Below, piece after piece: positions 6,509 through 15,593 of a stretch of DNA of 26,189 bases. The DNA lies in NCBI GenBank assembly GCA_964636885.1, contig CAZWVA010000037.1, positions 1 through 26,189 of the forward strand, written 5' to 3'. Below the pieces are notes generated by a model, which saw nothing but the letters and a program-made list of their open reading frames with translations, did no database searches and had not been told where the DNA came from. Origin of the DNA: CAZWVA01 sp964636885 (GTDB lineage: Bacteria > Desulfobacterota_D > UBA1144 > Nemesobacterales > CSP1-2). The translations under genes were made by a program, and so were the position numbers. The stretch's first letter is position 1. Every line of letters begins with the position of its first letter.

Positions 6509-7579
6509 TTACTTCCCTTCCCTGATATTCCGCCTTCTTATAAATGCCGGAATCTCAAACTCATCACCCACTGCATCAGAAGGAATCTTAGTTACTATTT
6601 TATTTATGCTTTCTTGTGTTCCCTGTATTCCGGTGGCAATTACCGTAATCCTTACGGAATTCCTCATAGACTCATCAAAGACGAGTCCGAAGATCAGGTT
6701 CACGTCCTCGTGTGCACGCTCCTTTATATAATTGCAGGCGCTGTTGAGTTCCTCTATCCCAAAGTCGGGGGAAGCCGTCACATTTAATAGGATTCCCCTC
6801 GCCCCGTCTATCGATACATCCTCGAGTAGAGGGCTGGTAATTGCGGTCTCCGCCGCCTCTATCCCTCTATTGTTTCCCTCGGCATAACCGGTTCCCATAA
6901 GGGCCTTTCCGCCGTTTTCACCCATTATGGCCTTCACATCAGCAAAATCCACGTTGATATAGCCGGTTCCTGTGATTATGTCAGAGATGCCTCTAACAGC
7001 CTGATGGAGAACCTCGTCCGCTCTTTTAAAGGCTTCTAGTATGCTGATCTTCTGCACAGAGGTCAAACGGTCGTTTGGGATTATGATAAGGGTATCCACC
7101 TCTTTTTCTAGACTCTCTATTCCCTGCAGTGCCTGCTTGTTCCTTCTTGGTCCCTCAAAGCTAAAGGGCTTAGTTACGACTCCGACTGTGAGTATGCCCA
7201 TCTCCTTCGATGTCTGTGCCACCACGGGGGACGCTCCGGTTCCTGTGCCACCTCCCATTCCCGCCGTAATAAAAACCATATCGGCACCCTCTAGTACCTC
7301 TGCGATCTTTGCCTGATCCTCAAGCGCGGCCTCCCTGCCAAGCTGTGGATTTCCCCCGGAGCCAAGACCCTTTGTTGCCCTTGATCCGATTTGTATCTTT
7401 GTTGAGGCACGGGATTTCCTTAAATCCTGAGCATCGGTGTTTGTAACGATAAAATCAACACCGGTAAGTCCCTTTTCTATCATGGTATTTACGGCATTTC
7501 CTCCCGCTCCTCCAATACCTATTACTTTTATTTTTGCTTTTTGTTCCACCGTTGTGTCCTCTAGTTCAAAGTTCGCCAT
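6509..7579 (-). CDS. ftsZ: Cell division GTPase FtsZ
   Basis: FtsZ is the tubulin-like GTPase that polymerises into the Z-ring at mid-cell. The 356-residue product has the nucleotide-binding GIGGAGGNAVN at about 21-31, the tubulin signature GGGTGTG at 109-115, and a T7-loop region with NVDFADVKAIM carrying the catalytic aspartate. The C-terminal peptide IPAFIRR (343-349), which binds FtsA and other partners, is present. The linker between the globular core and this peptide is only about 20 residues (320-340), against roughly 50 or more in many bacteria. The ATG at 7579 is preceded by TAGGAGGAGGGG. It is the last gene of the dcw cluster, 44 nt after ftsA. No separate promoter was recognised. 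Confidence 0.98.
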   Translation of the reverse strand: MANFELEDTTVEQKAKIKVIGIGGAGGNAVNTMIEKGLTGVDFIVTNTDAQDLRKSRASTKIQIGSRATKGLGSGGNPQLGREAALEDQAKIAEVLEGADMVFITAGMGGGTGTGASPVVAQTSKEMGILTVGVVTKPFSFEGPRRNKQALQGIESLEKEVDTLIIIPNDRLTSVQKISILEAFKRADEVLHQAVRGISDIITGTGYINVDFADVKAIMGENGGKALMGTGYAEGNNRGIEAAETAITSPLLEDVSIDGARGILLNVTASPDFGIEELNSACNYIKERAHEDVNLIFGLVFDESMRNSVRITVIATGIQGTQESINKIVTKIPSDAVGDEFEIPAFIRRRNIREGK

Positions 7580-7623
7580 AGCTTTTAGCCCCTCCTCCTA
7601 TGTATTAGATTTGCTATTTTAAC

Positions 7624-8853
7624 CTAAAAAAATTCTCGAAACCAGTTCTTCATACCATCAAACACCTTTTTAAAAACGTTTTCATCACGAATCCTGATTT
7701 TCTTATCCCCCTTGTACCTCGCACCGTAGAGAACAAGACCAACTCCAGTGGAATAAACCGGATTCGCTATAATATCGCTTAAGCCTCCTATCCCATTTGG
7801 AATCCCTCTTCTAACCGGCATACCTAGGACCTTCTCCGCGAGTTCAACCGAACCGTCCATTATTACGGATCCCCCCGTGATCACAGCCCCTGCAGGGATC
7901 AGGTCTCGATAGCCGGAATTGGTTATTTCCCTTCTCACAAGGCTAAAAATCTCCTCCATCCTTGGTTCGATTATCATCGCTAGATCCTTTCGACCGATAG
8001 TTCTCGGGCGTCTTCCTCCAACACTAGGGATCTCGATCTTCTCGTCTGAAGAAACGAGTTCCGCCAAAGCGATGCCGTATTTCTCCTTAAGCTTTCTCGC
8101 CTCCGCTATAGGTGTGGAAAACCCAAGTGCGATGTCCCTGTCTATATGATCACCTCCCAACGTTAGGTTCTCGGTGTACCTTATACTCCCTCCAGAAAAT
8201 ATCGCAATATCGGTTGTTCCGCCTCCGCAGTCAATGAGTACAACACCGATTTCCCTCTCATCCGGAGTAAGCACGGCCTCACTGGAAGCCAACTGCTCCA
8301 AAACTATATCCGCTACGTCCATACCCGCACGGTGTATACACTTCACTAGATTCTGTGCAGCCGTGACCTGTCCTGTAACGATATGAACCTTTGTTTCGAG
8401 TTTAATCCCGTATATCCCCACTGGATCCTTAATCCCACCTTGACCATCCACTATGAACTCCTGAGGAATAACATGGATGATCTCTCTGTCCGCCGGGATT
8501 AAAAGCGCATTTGCAGATTCAATCACACGGTCGATGTCCCGTCTTGATACCTCGCGGTTTCTCAGCGTAATCATACCGTGTCCGCTTATTCCTTTTACAT
8601 GGCCTCCAGCGATTCCTGCAAAAACGGTTCTTATCTCACATCCCGCCATATGTTCGGCTTCTTCAACGGCGTGCTTTATGGATTGGACAGTGTTTTCGAT
8701 ATTTACTACGACACCCCTCTTAAGACCGTACGAAGGATGTGTTCCCACTCCGATGATGTCCACCTCATCTGGAGAATTAATCTCACCTACGATTGCACAG
8801 ACCTTTGTCGTCCCAATATCAAGCCCAACAATCAGATTGGATTCCTTACCCAT
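7624..8853 (-). CDS. ftsA: Cell division protein FtsA (actin-like membrane anchor)
   Basis: FtsA is an actin-fold ATPase that ties FtsZ filaments to the inner membrane and recruits later divisome proteins. The 409-residue product has the phosphate-1 motif GLDIGTTKVCAIVGE at residues 10-24, the 1C domain in the first half, the phosphate-2 motif IDCGGGTTDIAIF and the adenosine-site motif AVITGGSVIMDG. It ends in an amphipathic helix (VFKKVFDGMKNWFREFF), the membrane-targeting sequence. The ATG at 8853 lies eight nt after AGGAG. It is 22 nt downstream of ftsQ and 44 nt upstream of ftsZ, and presumably cotranscribed with both. Confidence 0.97.
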   Translation of the reverse strand: MGKESNLIVGLDIGTTKVCAIVGEINSPDEVDIIGVGTHPSYGLKRGVVVNIENTVQSIKHAVEEAEHMAGCEIRTVFAGIAGGHVKGISGHGMITLRNREVSRRDIDRVIESANALLIPADREIIHVIPQEFIVDGQGGIKDPVGIYGIKLETKVHIVTGQVTAAQNLVKCIHRAGMDVADIVLEQLASSEAVLTPDEREIGVVLIDCGGGTTDIAIFSGGSIRYTENLTLGGDHIDRDIALGFSTPIAEARKLKEKYGIALAELVSSDEKIEIPSVGGRRPRTIGRKDLAMIIEPRMEEIFSLVRREITNSGYRDLIPAGAVITGGSVIMDGSVELAEKVLGMPVRRGIPNGIGGLSDIIANPVYSTGVGLVLYGARYKGDKKIRIRDENVFKKVFDGMKNWFREFF

Positions 8854-8875
8854 CCTAATATCTCCTAAGCTGAGC

Positions 8876-9583
8876 TTAACTCTTAAAGCTCACGACTCCT
8901 ATTTTCCCTGAACTCACGTTTATATACTTCTCAACTAGGTTCATCTCGCGTGTATGCGTGATGATCTTCTCTACCCTGTACCACTTCTCCTCCATGTCTT
9001 CCATTCCAAAATCGATACGTCTCCCATCGGTTGTAAAAACCGTGATTCCATAGATCCTATCAACGTTGACCTCAGAGATTTCCTTCCAGTTGAGAATGTT
9101 ACTCTTTAGAGAGAGTTTCAGAACATCCAAGGCTTCACCTACAAGCTCCGATGTCCATATACCATCACCTATAAGAACGGGAAAATCAAGTCCCTCATAA
9201 AAATTCGCAGTGCCGAGTTTCTTTCCGGTTTCAGTCATATAATAGAGGTCGCCTCTATCCCCAACGAACAGACAAAAGGGCTCTGCCTCTTTTACCTCGA
9301 TTACGACCTTTCGGGGGAGTTCCCTCCTTACATAAACGCTTGTTATCCAATGGTTTTTAAGTATATCGCCTATAACCCTGTCTTCAAAAAAGAAAATACC
9401 GCTTTTCCCCACTATTAATCCGGATCTCTTTAGAACCTCTTTTTGGGAAACCCTCTTTGCTCCTACTACCTCTATTTCCTCTATAGTGAAAAAACCAGAA
9501 CGTGAAATGGCAAAGAAAATGGCGGTAAAAACACAAAAGACAAAGCAGAGAATCAAGAAATAGAGCCGTCTTTTTGCTTTCAA
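8876..9583 (-). CDS. ftsQ: Cell division protein FtsQ
   Basis: FtsQ is a bitopic membrane protein that links cytoplasmic and periplasmic divisome parts through FtsB/FtsL. The 235-residue product has a basic start (MKAKRR), one transmembrane helix (about residues 6-26), and a POTRA domain beginning FTIEEIEVVGAKRVSQKEVL. The conserved WITSVYVRRELPRKVVIEVKE leads into the FtsQ beta domain. The start is TTG at 9583; its TTGA overlaps the murB stop, indicating translational coupling, and the Shine-Dalgarno match upstream is weak. Position between murB and ftsA agrees with the family. Confidence 0.93.
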   Translation of the reverse strand: MKAKRRLYFLILCFVFCVFTAIFFAISRSGFFTIEEIEVVGAKRVSQKEVLKRSGLIVGKSGIFFFEDRVIGDILKNHWITSVYVRRELPRKVVIEVKEAEPFCLFVGDRGDLYYMTETGKKLGTANFYEGLDFPVLIGDGIWTSELVGEALDVLKLSLKSNILNWKEISEVNVDRIYGITVFTTDGRRIDFGMEDMEEKWYRVEKIITHTREMNLVEKYINVSSGKIGVVSFKS

Positions 9584-10482
9584 CTCTTTTCTTTTCCTAT
9601 GATTTTGACCTCTGTCTCTAAGCTTACACCTCTTTTTAAGAAAGCCTCTTCCCTTGCCAGCTCTATGAGCCTTATCACATCGGACGCCTTTGCATTTGCC
9701 GAATTAACGATAAAGTTCGCATGGAGCTCCGAGAACTTCGCCCCACCAATCGTAAGTCCCTTAAATCCGAGCTCATCCAAAAGCCTTCCCGCTGGGACTC
9801 CGGGAGGGTTCTTGAATATAGACCCGGAATTCGACATCGTTATCGGCTGAGACTTACTTCTCTTATCCAGGTAATCCTTAACCATCCTTTCGCTTTCTTC
9901 TCTATCACCGATCCTTAGCCTAAACATCGCCCTCGTAACAACGCTCCCTTCGGGAAGATGGCTCTTCCTATACTCGAATCCGATCTCTTCCCTAGATAGG
10001 ACGATCTCCTTACCGTTTAACCAGATCCAGACCCTCTCTAAAACGTCTTTTATCTCACCTTCATTTGCACCGGCATTCATAAACACCCCACCACCTACCG
10101 TCCCTGGGATCCCCGCCGCAAATTCAAAACCGGTAAGTCCCGCACGAATAGAACCGTTTAGGATCGTTCCCAACACCGCACCGGCTTCGGCAACCACCCT
10201 AGCGTCCCTTAAGATCTGAATCCCACGCATCTTTTTCGTACTGACCACTATACCCCTTATTCCCTCGTCACACACAATCGTGTTTGATCCTCCTCCAAGG
10301 ACGATCCACTCAGAATCAAGGGAAGAAAGCAAATCAAGAACCCTTATGAGTTGAGAATGGTTCTTAGGATAGGCTATCAAATCCACAGTTCCCCCAACAC
10401 GCATGGATGTATATCGGCTCATGGGGAATCTAGGTACCCATTCGCATCCAATCCTATCTAGTTCCTTCTCGACTCGGTTCAT
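9580..10482 (-). CDS. murB: UDP-N-acetylenolpyruvoylglucosamine reductase MurB
   Basis: MurB is the FAD enzyme that reduces UDP-GlcNAc-enolpyruvate to UDP-MurNAc with NADPH. The 300-residue product shows the FAD-binding pieces SMRVGGTVDLIAYP (about 26-39), LGGGSNTIVCD (62-72) and FAAGIPGTVGGGVFMNAGA (121-139). It also has the YRKS motif at 171-174 and SGSIFKNP (219-226) with the proton-donor serine at 221. A C-terminal ETEVKIIG carries the likely catalytic glutamate. Length fits the shorter type II-like MurB rather than the 342-residue E. coli enzyme. The ATG at 10482 lies five nt after AAGGAG and overlaps the murC stop by four bases; its own stop overlaps ftsQ by four bases. Confidence 0.96.
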   Translation of the reverse strand: MNRVEKELDRIGCEWVPRFPMSRYTSMRVGGTVDLIAYPKNHSQLIRVLDLLSSLDSEWIVLGGGSNTIVCDEGIRGIVVSTKKMRGIQILRDARVVAEAGAVLGTILNGSIRAGLTGFEFAAGIPGTVGGGVFMNAGANEGEIKDVLERVWIWLNGKEIVLSREEIGFEYRKSHLPEGSVVTRAMFRLRIGDREESERMVKDYLDKRSKSQPITMSNSGSIFKNPPGVPAGRLLDELGFKGLTIGGAKFSELHANFIVNSANAKASDVIRLIELAREEAFLKRGVSLETEVKIIGKEKS

Positions 10483-11846
10483 GAGATCTCCTTAGCTATC
10501 TTCTCCCCCAGGGTCCACACATTACCGGCTCCAAGGGTTAGAACCAAATCACCCGGCCTTAGTACATTAAAAACACGGAGAATCACATCATCCATTCCAT
10601 CTACATAAAAAACGCTTTTATGTCCGGCGTCCTTTATGGCCTCGGCAAGCCTCTTGGATTCCACACCTTCAATAGGCGATTCCCCTGCTGGATATATATC
10701 GAGGATAAAGAGCACATCGGCCTCCTTCAAAACCGAAACGAAGTCATTAAACAGGAGATGGGTTCTAGTGTATCTGTGGGGCTGGAAAATCACCACAACC
10801 CTCTTTGAAAATGACTCTCTGAGGGCATTGAGGGTTACCCGTATTTCCTCCGGATGATGGCCGTAGTCGTCTATAACCAGTATCCCCTTTCCCTCCCCCT
10901 TTACCTGAAGCCTTCTATCTATCCCCCTAAACTCCGCGAGTCCATCCCTTATACGCTCAAAACTCATGCCTAGTTCCATACCAACGGCAAATGAGGCAAG
11001 TGCGTTCTCGGCGTTATGCCTACCCATCGCATTAAGCCTTACATTCCCCAGGGAGGAACCCTTAAATAGAACCCTGAAATCGGTTTCAAACCCATAAACC
11101 CTAACGTCTTCGGCCCTGAAGTCTGCCTGAGGAGAGAAACCATAAGTAACGAATCTCTTCCTAAAATTCGGTATAATCGATCTAACGCGCGGACAATCAG
11201 CACAGAGAACCGCAAGCCCATAGAAAGGGATCTTATTCAAGAAACTTAAGAACGCTTCCTTTAGATGCATTATATTCTCGTAATAATCGAGATGCTCTCT
11301 ATCTATATTTGTCACCACCGCTATGACCGGGGAAAGCATGAGAAAGGAACCGTCGCTTTCATCGGCTTCGACGACCATAAAATTCCCCTTCCCAAGGTGC
11401 GCGTTTGTACCAAGGGTTTTCACCTTTCCGCCCACGACTATAGTGGGATCGAATCCACCAAAGCCCAGTACGGTTGATATCATAGAGGTCGTTGTAGTCT
11501 TTCCGTGGCTTCCGGCAACCGCTATGCCGTATTTGAGCCTCATAAGTTCGGCCAGCATCTCCGCCCTGGGGATGAGTGGAATCCTCCGAGATTTGGCGGC
11601 AAGCACCTCGGGGTTATTTTTACTGATGGCGGAGGATGTCACAACGACATCGGGATCTCCTATATTTTCCGGTGCGTGGTTTATAAAGATCCTTGCCCCA
11701 AGGCGTTCAAGCCTCTCAACCGTATCTGTCCTCCTTAGATCAGAGCCCGTAACGCTATAGCCCATGTTGAGAAGCACTTCGGCTATCCCGCTCATCCCTA
11801 TTCCACCTATCCCAATGAAATGTATCTTCTTGATTCTCCCGTACAT
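10479..11846 (-). CDS. murC: UDP-N-acetylmuramate--L-alanine ligase MurC
   Basis: MurC adds the first amino acid, L-alanine, to UDP-MurNAc using ATP. The 455-residue product has the Rossmann loop FIGIGGIGMSG at 10-20, the Mur ligase P-loop GSHGKTT at 112-118, EADESDGSF, NIDREHLDYY and the C-terminal DDYGHHPEEI and FQPHRYTRT motifs. HGKT and the DDYGHHP signature mark MurC rather than the related recycling ligase Mpl. The ATG at 11846 follows GGAG by eight nt. It is preceded by a 96-nt gap after murG that contains a heptanucleotide repeat, while its 3' end overlaps murB. Confidence 0.97.
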   Translation of the reverse strand: MYGRIKKIHFIGIGGIGMSGIAEVLLNMGYSVTGSDLRRTDTVERLERLGARIFINHAPENIGDPDVVVTSSAISKNNPEVLAAKSRRIPLIPRAEMLAELMRLKYGIAVAGSHGKTTTTSMISTVLGFGGFDPTIVVGGKVKTLGTNAHLGKGNFMVVEADESDGSFLMLSPVIAVVTNIDREHLDYYENIMHLKEAFLSFLNKIPFYGLAVLCADCPRVRSIIPNFRKRFVTYGFSPQADFRAEDVRVYGFETDFRVLFKGSSLGNVRLNAMGRHNAENALASFAVGMELGMSFERIRDGLAEFRGIDRRLQVKGEGKGILVIDDYGHHPEEIRVTLNALRESFSKRVVVIFQPHRYTRTHLLFNDFVSVLKEADVLFILDIYPAGESPIEGVESKRLAEAIKDAGHKSVFYVDGMDDVILRVFNVLRPGDLVLTLGAGNVWTLGEKIAKEIS

Positions 11847-11889
11847 TATTCACTCCGGTTAGTCACTCAACTGCTGATACAATCGATCT

Positions 11890-11931
11890 ATGATCCACGA
11901 TACACGATGAACCCGTATCCCGTATCCGACT
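11890..11931. repeat. Degenerate heptanucleotide tandem repeat in the murG-murC gap
   Basis: Read in sevens on the plus strand, the stretch gives units such as ACGATAC, ACGATGA, and two overlapping copies of CCCGTAT. About six degenerate units can be phased. It fills nearly half of the 96-nt gap between murG and murC, and no ORF covers it. Similar short repeats are seen scattered in intergenic regions of some bacteria. Whether it recurs elsewhere in this genome cannot be seen here. Confidence 0.4.
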
Positions 11932-11942
11932 TGCGCTCCGTG

Positions 11943-13070
11943 TTAGTCGGTTTCTCCAATAGCACCTGGGCTCTTAGCCGTACTATCCAAAACCGAGGAA
12001 TCGCCCCTAGCGAGCCAGTGTATTTCATCGACTATTCTTTTTGCCGCATCTGGTTTACCGAGTTTTTTAGCCCTATAGCCCATCTCCCTAAGCACATCCT
12101 CCTTTAATAGATCACTCAAAATCCTAGAGAGTGTCTCAGGAACCGCATCCCTATCCTCAACGACAACAGCGGCTCCTGCCCTCTCCATTATCCTTGCGTT
12201 TTCTAGTTGATGATTGTACGCTGAAAAAGGGTAAGGTACAAGGAGCGATGGTTTTCCCAATGCCGTAACCTCTGCAATCGTTCCCGCCCCCGCCCTTCCT
12301 ATCACCAGATCCGCCTGTCCGTATACCCTTGCCATATCCTCTATAAATGGCAGGACCTCCGCCGAGATACCGTACCACTCATACGTCTTTCTTACGTCTT
12401 CAACGTCTTTTTCACCCGTTTGATGGATGAGATAAACATCCTGCCTACCCAGGATTCCAAAGGCCTTTGGAACCGAAAGGTTAAGCCTATGCGCTCCCTG
12501 GCTTCCGCCAAAAACGAGAACGGTAATACCCGCTCTCCTCTTGTGGCTGGAATAGCTACCGCTTAGGATCTCCTTCCTCACAGGGTTTCCAACCACCATC
12601 GTTTTCTTTCTCGGAAAGAATCTAACGCTTTCCTCAAACGAGGCAAATACCCTCTTTACAAACCTACCAAGGAATCGGTTAGTGATCCCAGGAATCGAGT
12701 TTTGCTCGCAGATAGCGGTTGGGATAAGTAGAAGCAAAGCGGCAAAGACCACAGGACCAGACGCATAACCACCAACACCGACTACCACATGAGGCTTGAA
12801 TCTATTTATTATCCTCATAGAACTAAATAGTCCCCTGAAAGCGGAGACCACACCCTTTAGACCTCCCACCGTCCCCTTTCCCACTATTCCTCCTGAATCT
12901 ATGAGTTCGAGATCATAGCCCTTTTGAAGAAGCGTTTTTCTCTCCAATCCCTTCTCCGTTCCAACAAAGAGCACCCTGTGTTTCGGATCCCTTCTCATAA
13001 TCTCCTCGGCAATCGAGATAGCGGGGAATATATGCCCCCCGCTACCTCCCCCGGCTATTAGAACCCTCAT
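11943..13070 (-). CDS. murG: Undecaprenyl-PP-MurNAc-pentapeptide GlcNAc transferase MurG
   Basis: MurG is the peripheral GT-B glycosyltransferase that adds GlcNAc to lipid I, giving lipid II, on the inner face of the membrane. The 375-residue product has the N-terminal lipid-phosphate loop GGGSGGH (7-13), VVGVGGYASGP, EQNSIPGITNR, VGNPVRKEI, the second glycine-rich loop GGSQGAHRLN and the UDP-GlcNAc-binding GRAGAGTIAEVTALGKPS. The ATG at 13070 lies six nt after AAGGAG and overlaps the ftsW stop as ATGA. The last 15 or so residues look unconserved. Length is slightly above the usual 355-365. Confidence 0.97.
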   Translation of the reverse strand: MRVLIAGGGSGGHIFPAISIAEEIMRRDPKHRVLFVGTEKGLERKTLLQKGYDLELIDSGGIVGKGTVGGLKGVVSAFRGLFSSMRIINRFKPHVVVGVGGYASGPVVFAALLLLIPTAICEQNSIPGITNRFLGRFVKRVFASFEESVRFFPRKKTMVVGNPVRKEILSGSYSSHKRRAGITVLVFGGSQGAHRLNLSVPKAFGILGRQDVYLIHQTGEKDVEDVRKTYEWYGISAEVLPFIEDMARVYGQADLVIGRAGAGTIAEVTALGKPSLLVPYPFSAYNHQLENARIMERAGAAVVVEDRDAVPETLSRILSDLLKEDVLREMGYRAKKLGKPDAAKRIVDEIHWLARGDSSVLDSTAKSPGAIGETD

Positions 13071-14179
13071 CCTACGCTCCTTCTTGAAACACTGAGTATT
13101 ATTCCTACGGCCCCAAGACTGCTTATAAGAGACGTCCCTCCATAGCTAATAAAGGGAAGGGTGAGCCCTTTTATTGGAAAAAGCCCCACTGCAACGGCCA
13201 TGTTTATACCCGCTTGAAGAGCGATCAGCATTATACAACCAAAAACAAGGTAACAGCCAAAGAGGTCCCGTGATCTAATAGCAACCCTAAGACCTCTCAC
13301 AATCAGGATTCCAAAGGCGACTATTACCGAGAGCACACCGATAAAGCCCAATTCCTCTCCTATTATCGAGAATATAAAATCGGTGTGAGCCTGGGGAAGG
13401 AAAAACAGCTTTTGCGTACTGTCCCCCAGCCCGGCTCCAAGGACACCCCCAAGACCAAAGGCAACAAAGGATTGAACGGCCTGGTAACCTGAGCCCAAGG
13501 GGTCCTCCCAGGGGTTTAAGAAGGCTATTATACGTTTCATCCTGTAGCTCTCGTCCATTACTGCCAACACGAGAAGAAAAACCGCTATAGCTCCTGAGGC
13601 AACCAGATACAGGATCCTTACCTCCCCAATAAATAGCATTCCAAAAAGCATTGCGGTAAGTATCACAACCATTCCGAAATCCGGTTCAAGAAGCAGAGCG
13701 ATTATGTAGGCCCCGGCAATCATAATGTGGGAGATAAAACCCACCGTGAATGTGTCCATCTTATCCCTTTTCTTCGTAATCGAATGGGCTAGATACAGGA
13801 CCAAAAAGAATTTAGCGACTTCTGAGGGCTGAAAGCCTCCCGGACCAAGGTCTATCCATCTCCTCGCACCACCTACCTCTTGGCCCACGCCCGGAATGAG
13901 CACCAAAACGAGCATGAGTAAACCGACTATATAAGCGGGATAAACGAACTTCCTCAAGAACCGATAGTCAAGGGTCATTAGAACGAACATACCAATAAAA
14001 CCGACAAGGAGGTATACAGCATGACGCTTTAAGAAATAACTCGGGTCTCCAAATTCCTCTAGGGCGTAAACGGAACTCGTACTATAGACCATAAGCGTGC
14101 CCATCGCCGAGAGAAACACAACAGAAACGATGATTACCACGTCGTATCCCTTACCTTCAAACTGAAATACTTTGGACAA
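13067..14179 (-). CDS. ftsW: Septal peptidoglycan polymerase FtsW
   Basis: FtsW is the SEDS-family glycosyltransferase that polymerises lipid II at the septum together with FtsI. About ten hydrophobic helices are seen. Family motifs are MVYSTSSV after helix 1, GGARRWIDLGPGGFQPSEVAK, LNPWEDPLGSGYQAVQS, FIFSIIGEELGFIG (with the catalytic-site region) and LPFISYGGTSL. The frame is open to a TTG at 14227, which would overlap murD by about 70 nt. I prefer the TTG at 14179 (about 370 residues), which follows an AGGAG by 11 nt and overlaps murD by only 23 nt. The start remains uncertain. The stop overlaps murG by four bases. FtsW rather than RodA is assigned from its place between murD and murG. Confidence 0.94.
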   Translation of the reverse strand: MSKVFQFEGKGYDVVIIVSVVFLSAMGTLMVYSTSSVYALEEFGDPSYFLKRHAVYLLVGFIGMFVLMTLDYRFLRKFVYPAYIVGLLMLVLVLIPGVGQEVGGARRWIDLGPGGFQPSEVAKFFLVLYLAHSITKKRDKMDTFTVGFISHIMIAGAYIIALLLEPDFGMVVILTAMLFGMLFIGEVRILYLVASGAIAVFLLVLAVMDESYRMKRIIAFLNPWEDPLGSGYQAVQSFVAFGLGGVLGAGLGDSTQKLFFLPQAHTDFIFSIIGEELGFIGVLSVIVAFGILIVRGLRVAIRSRDLFGCYLVFGCIMLIALQAGINMAVAVGLFPIKGLTLPFISYGGTSLISSLGAVGIILSVSRRSVG

Positions 14180-15491
14180 TCTCTTTGAATCTCCTCCCTC
14201 TTTCTTCGTATGAAAGAAACATATCAAAACTCGAACAGGCGGGAGAGAAAAGAACCGTGTCTCCCTTTGACAGGCTCATAAGTGCCTTATCCACGGCCTC
14301 TTCTAGTGAATTCGCAAGGGTCGTTTGAACCCCTTCACCCAATTCCCTTTGCATCCTGAACCTCGATTCACCAAAGAGAACGAGGAGCTTGACCTTCCTT
14401 TGAACGGCGTCCTTTAGAACCCCGTAGCTTACCCCCTTGTCCTTTCCACCCGCTATAAGGATTATTGGAGGAGGAAAGCTCTCAAGGGCCCTTAGGGTCG
14501 CTCCAGGACTCGTTGACTTAGAATCGTTATAAAACCTCCCATCTTTAACCTCCCTTACGAATTCGATCCTATGAGGAAGAGGCTGGAACTCCACTATTTG
14601 CCGCTCTATCAATCCAGGCTCACATCCCAGAACCCTTGCCAAGGCGATTGCGGCCATAGCGTTTTCTATGTTATGTATGCCGATAAGCTTCATCCCTCTT
14701 AAGTCGTAGATCTCGTCTTCAAACCTCACATACGTTCCATCAAAGAACACCCCGTTTTCCTTTGGTGACTTTCCAAAAGGGATCTTCCTCGATCTGATTT
14801 CCGAAGAACGCCCACTTATTACGGGGTCGTCGGCATTATAAACCGCCCAATCAAGAGGGGTTTGGTTTGAGAAGAGCCTCATCTTCGCCTCCACGTATTC
14901 ACCAAAACTCTCGTGGTGGTCTAGATGGTTAGGGGATACGTTGAGAAGAACCCCTATATAAGGCCTAAACGTGGATACACCTTGGAGTTGAAAACTGCTT
15001 AACTCTAACACGAGTATATCGAACGCGTCATCTCTTTCGGCGATTTGAACTAAAGGGGTTCCGATATTAGCCCCAAGAAAGACCCTTTTCCCGCTTCCCT
15101 CCAGAATCCGGGAGACAAGAGTAGAGGTGGTGGTTTTCCCGTTTGAGCCCGTTATTCCGACTATCGGTTTCTTTATAAACCTCCATGCGAGTTCTAATTC
15201 GCTTATCACCTCTACTCCCTTGTCCATGGCCTCTCTAACAGGAGGAAGACCGAAGGGCACACCGGGGCTGAGAACTATGGTATCCGCCCAGAGAAAGGTT
15301 TCCCTTCTATGCTCCCCAGTCTCTACCTTTACACCTGCTGCCAGTAGCCCCTTTACTTCCTCTGGGAGTTTCTCAAATCGGTTGATATCGCTTGCCCGCA
15401 CCTCGGCTTCCTTTCTAAGCAAGAACCTCACAGTTTGAATACCGGTTCTTCCAAGACCCACGACCAATACCCTTCTTCCGCTTAGTTCCAT
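14157..15491 (-). CDS. murD: UDP-N-acetylmuramoylalanine--D-glutamate ligase MurD
   Basis: MurD adds D-glutamate to UDP-MurNAc-L-alanine. The 444-residue product has the Rossmann-like N-domain (VLVVGLGRTGIQTVRFL), the P-loop GSNGKTT at 115-121, LELSSFQL, NVSPNHLDHH and the C-terminal NDSKSTSPGATLRALESF. This last motif is diagnostic of MurD. The ATG at 15491 follows AGGTG by about six nt. It is separated from mraY by 129 nt containing a mini-ORF and a hairpin. Its 3' end overlaps the start of ftsW. Confidence 0.97.
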   Translation of the reverse strand: MELSGRRVLVVGLGRTGIQTVRFLLRKEAEVRASDINRFEKLPEEVKGLLAAGVKVETGEHRRETFLWADTIVLSPGVPFGLPPVREAMDKGVEVISELELAWRFIKKPIVGITGSNGKTTTSTLVSRILEGSGKRVFLGANIGTPLVQIAERDDAFDILVLELSSFQLQGVSTFRPYIGVLLNVSPNHLDHHESFGEYVEAKMRLFSNQTPLDWAVYNADDPVISGRSSEIRSRKIPFGKSPKENGVFFDGTYVRFEDEIYDLRGMKLIGIHNIENAMAAIALARVLGCEPGLIERQIVEFQPLPHRIEFVREVKDGRFYNDSKSTSPGATLRALESFPPPIILIAGGKDKGVSYGVLKDAVQRKVKLLVLFGESRFRMQRELGEGVQTTLANSLEEAVDKALMSLSKGDTVLFSPACSSFDMFLSYEERGRRFKEIVQSISV

Positions 15492-15525
15492 ATATGCACC
15501 TAAGATACGTTTGGTTTATCAAAAT

Positions 15526-15560
15526 GGAATAGACTCACATAGAGGCGGATCGTCTATCCC
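15526..15560 (-). other. Hairpin in the mraY-murD gap
   Basis: On the minus strand GGGATAGAC and GTCTATTCC pair over nine positions, with one G-U, around a 17-nt loop. It begins three nt after the stop of a nine-codon mini-ORF and ends 34 nt before the murD ATG. No strong T-run follows. An attenuator or processing site is possible, but only the pairing is seen. Confidence 0.4.
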
Positions 15561-15563
15561 ATG

Positions 15564-15593
15564 CTAGTGATCAATTAGACCGTTAAAAGGCAT
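15564..15593 (-). CDS. Possible nine-codon leader ORF before murD
   Basis: An ATG at 15593 opens MPFNGLIDH and a TAG. It is preceded by a perfect AGGAGG (15605-15600) at 6-nt spacing, a stronger ribosome binding site than that of murD itself. It may be a regulatory leader peptide, a ribosome-loading site or an accident. Nothing else in the 129-nt gap is coding. Confidence 0.3.
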   Translation of the reverse strand: MPFNGLIDH

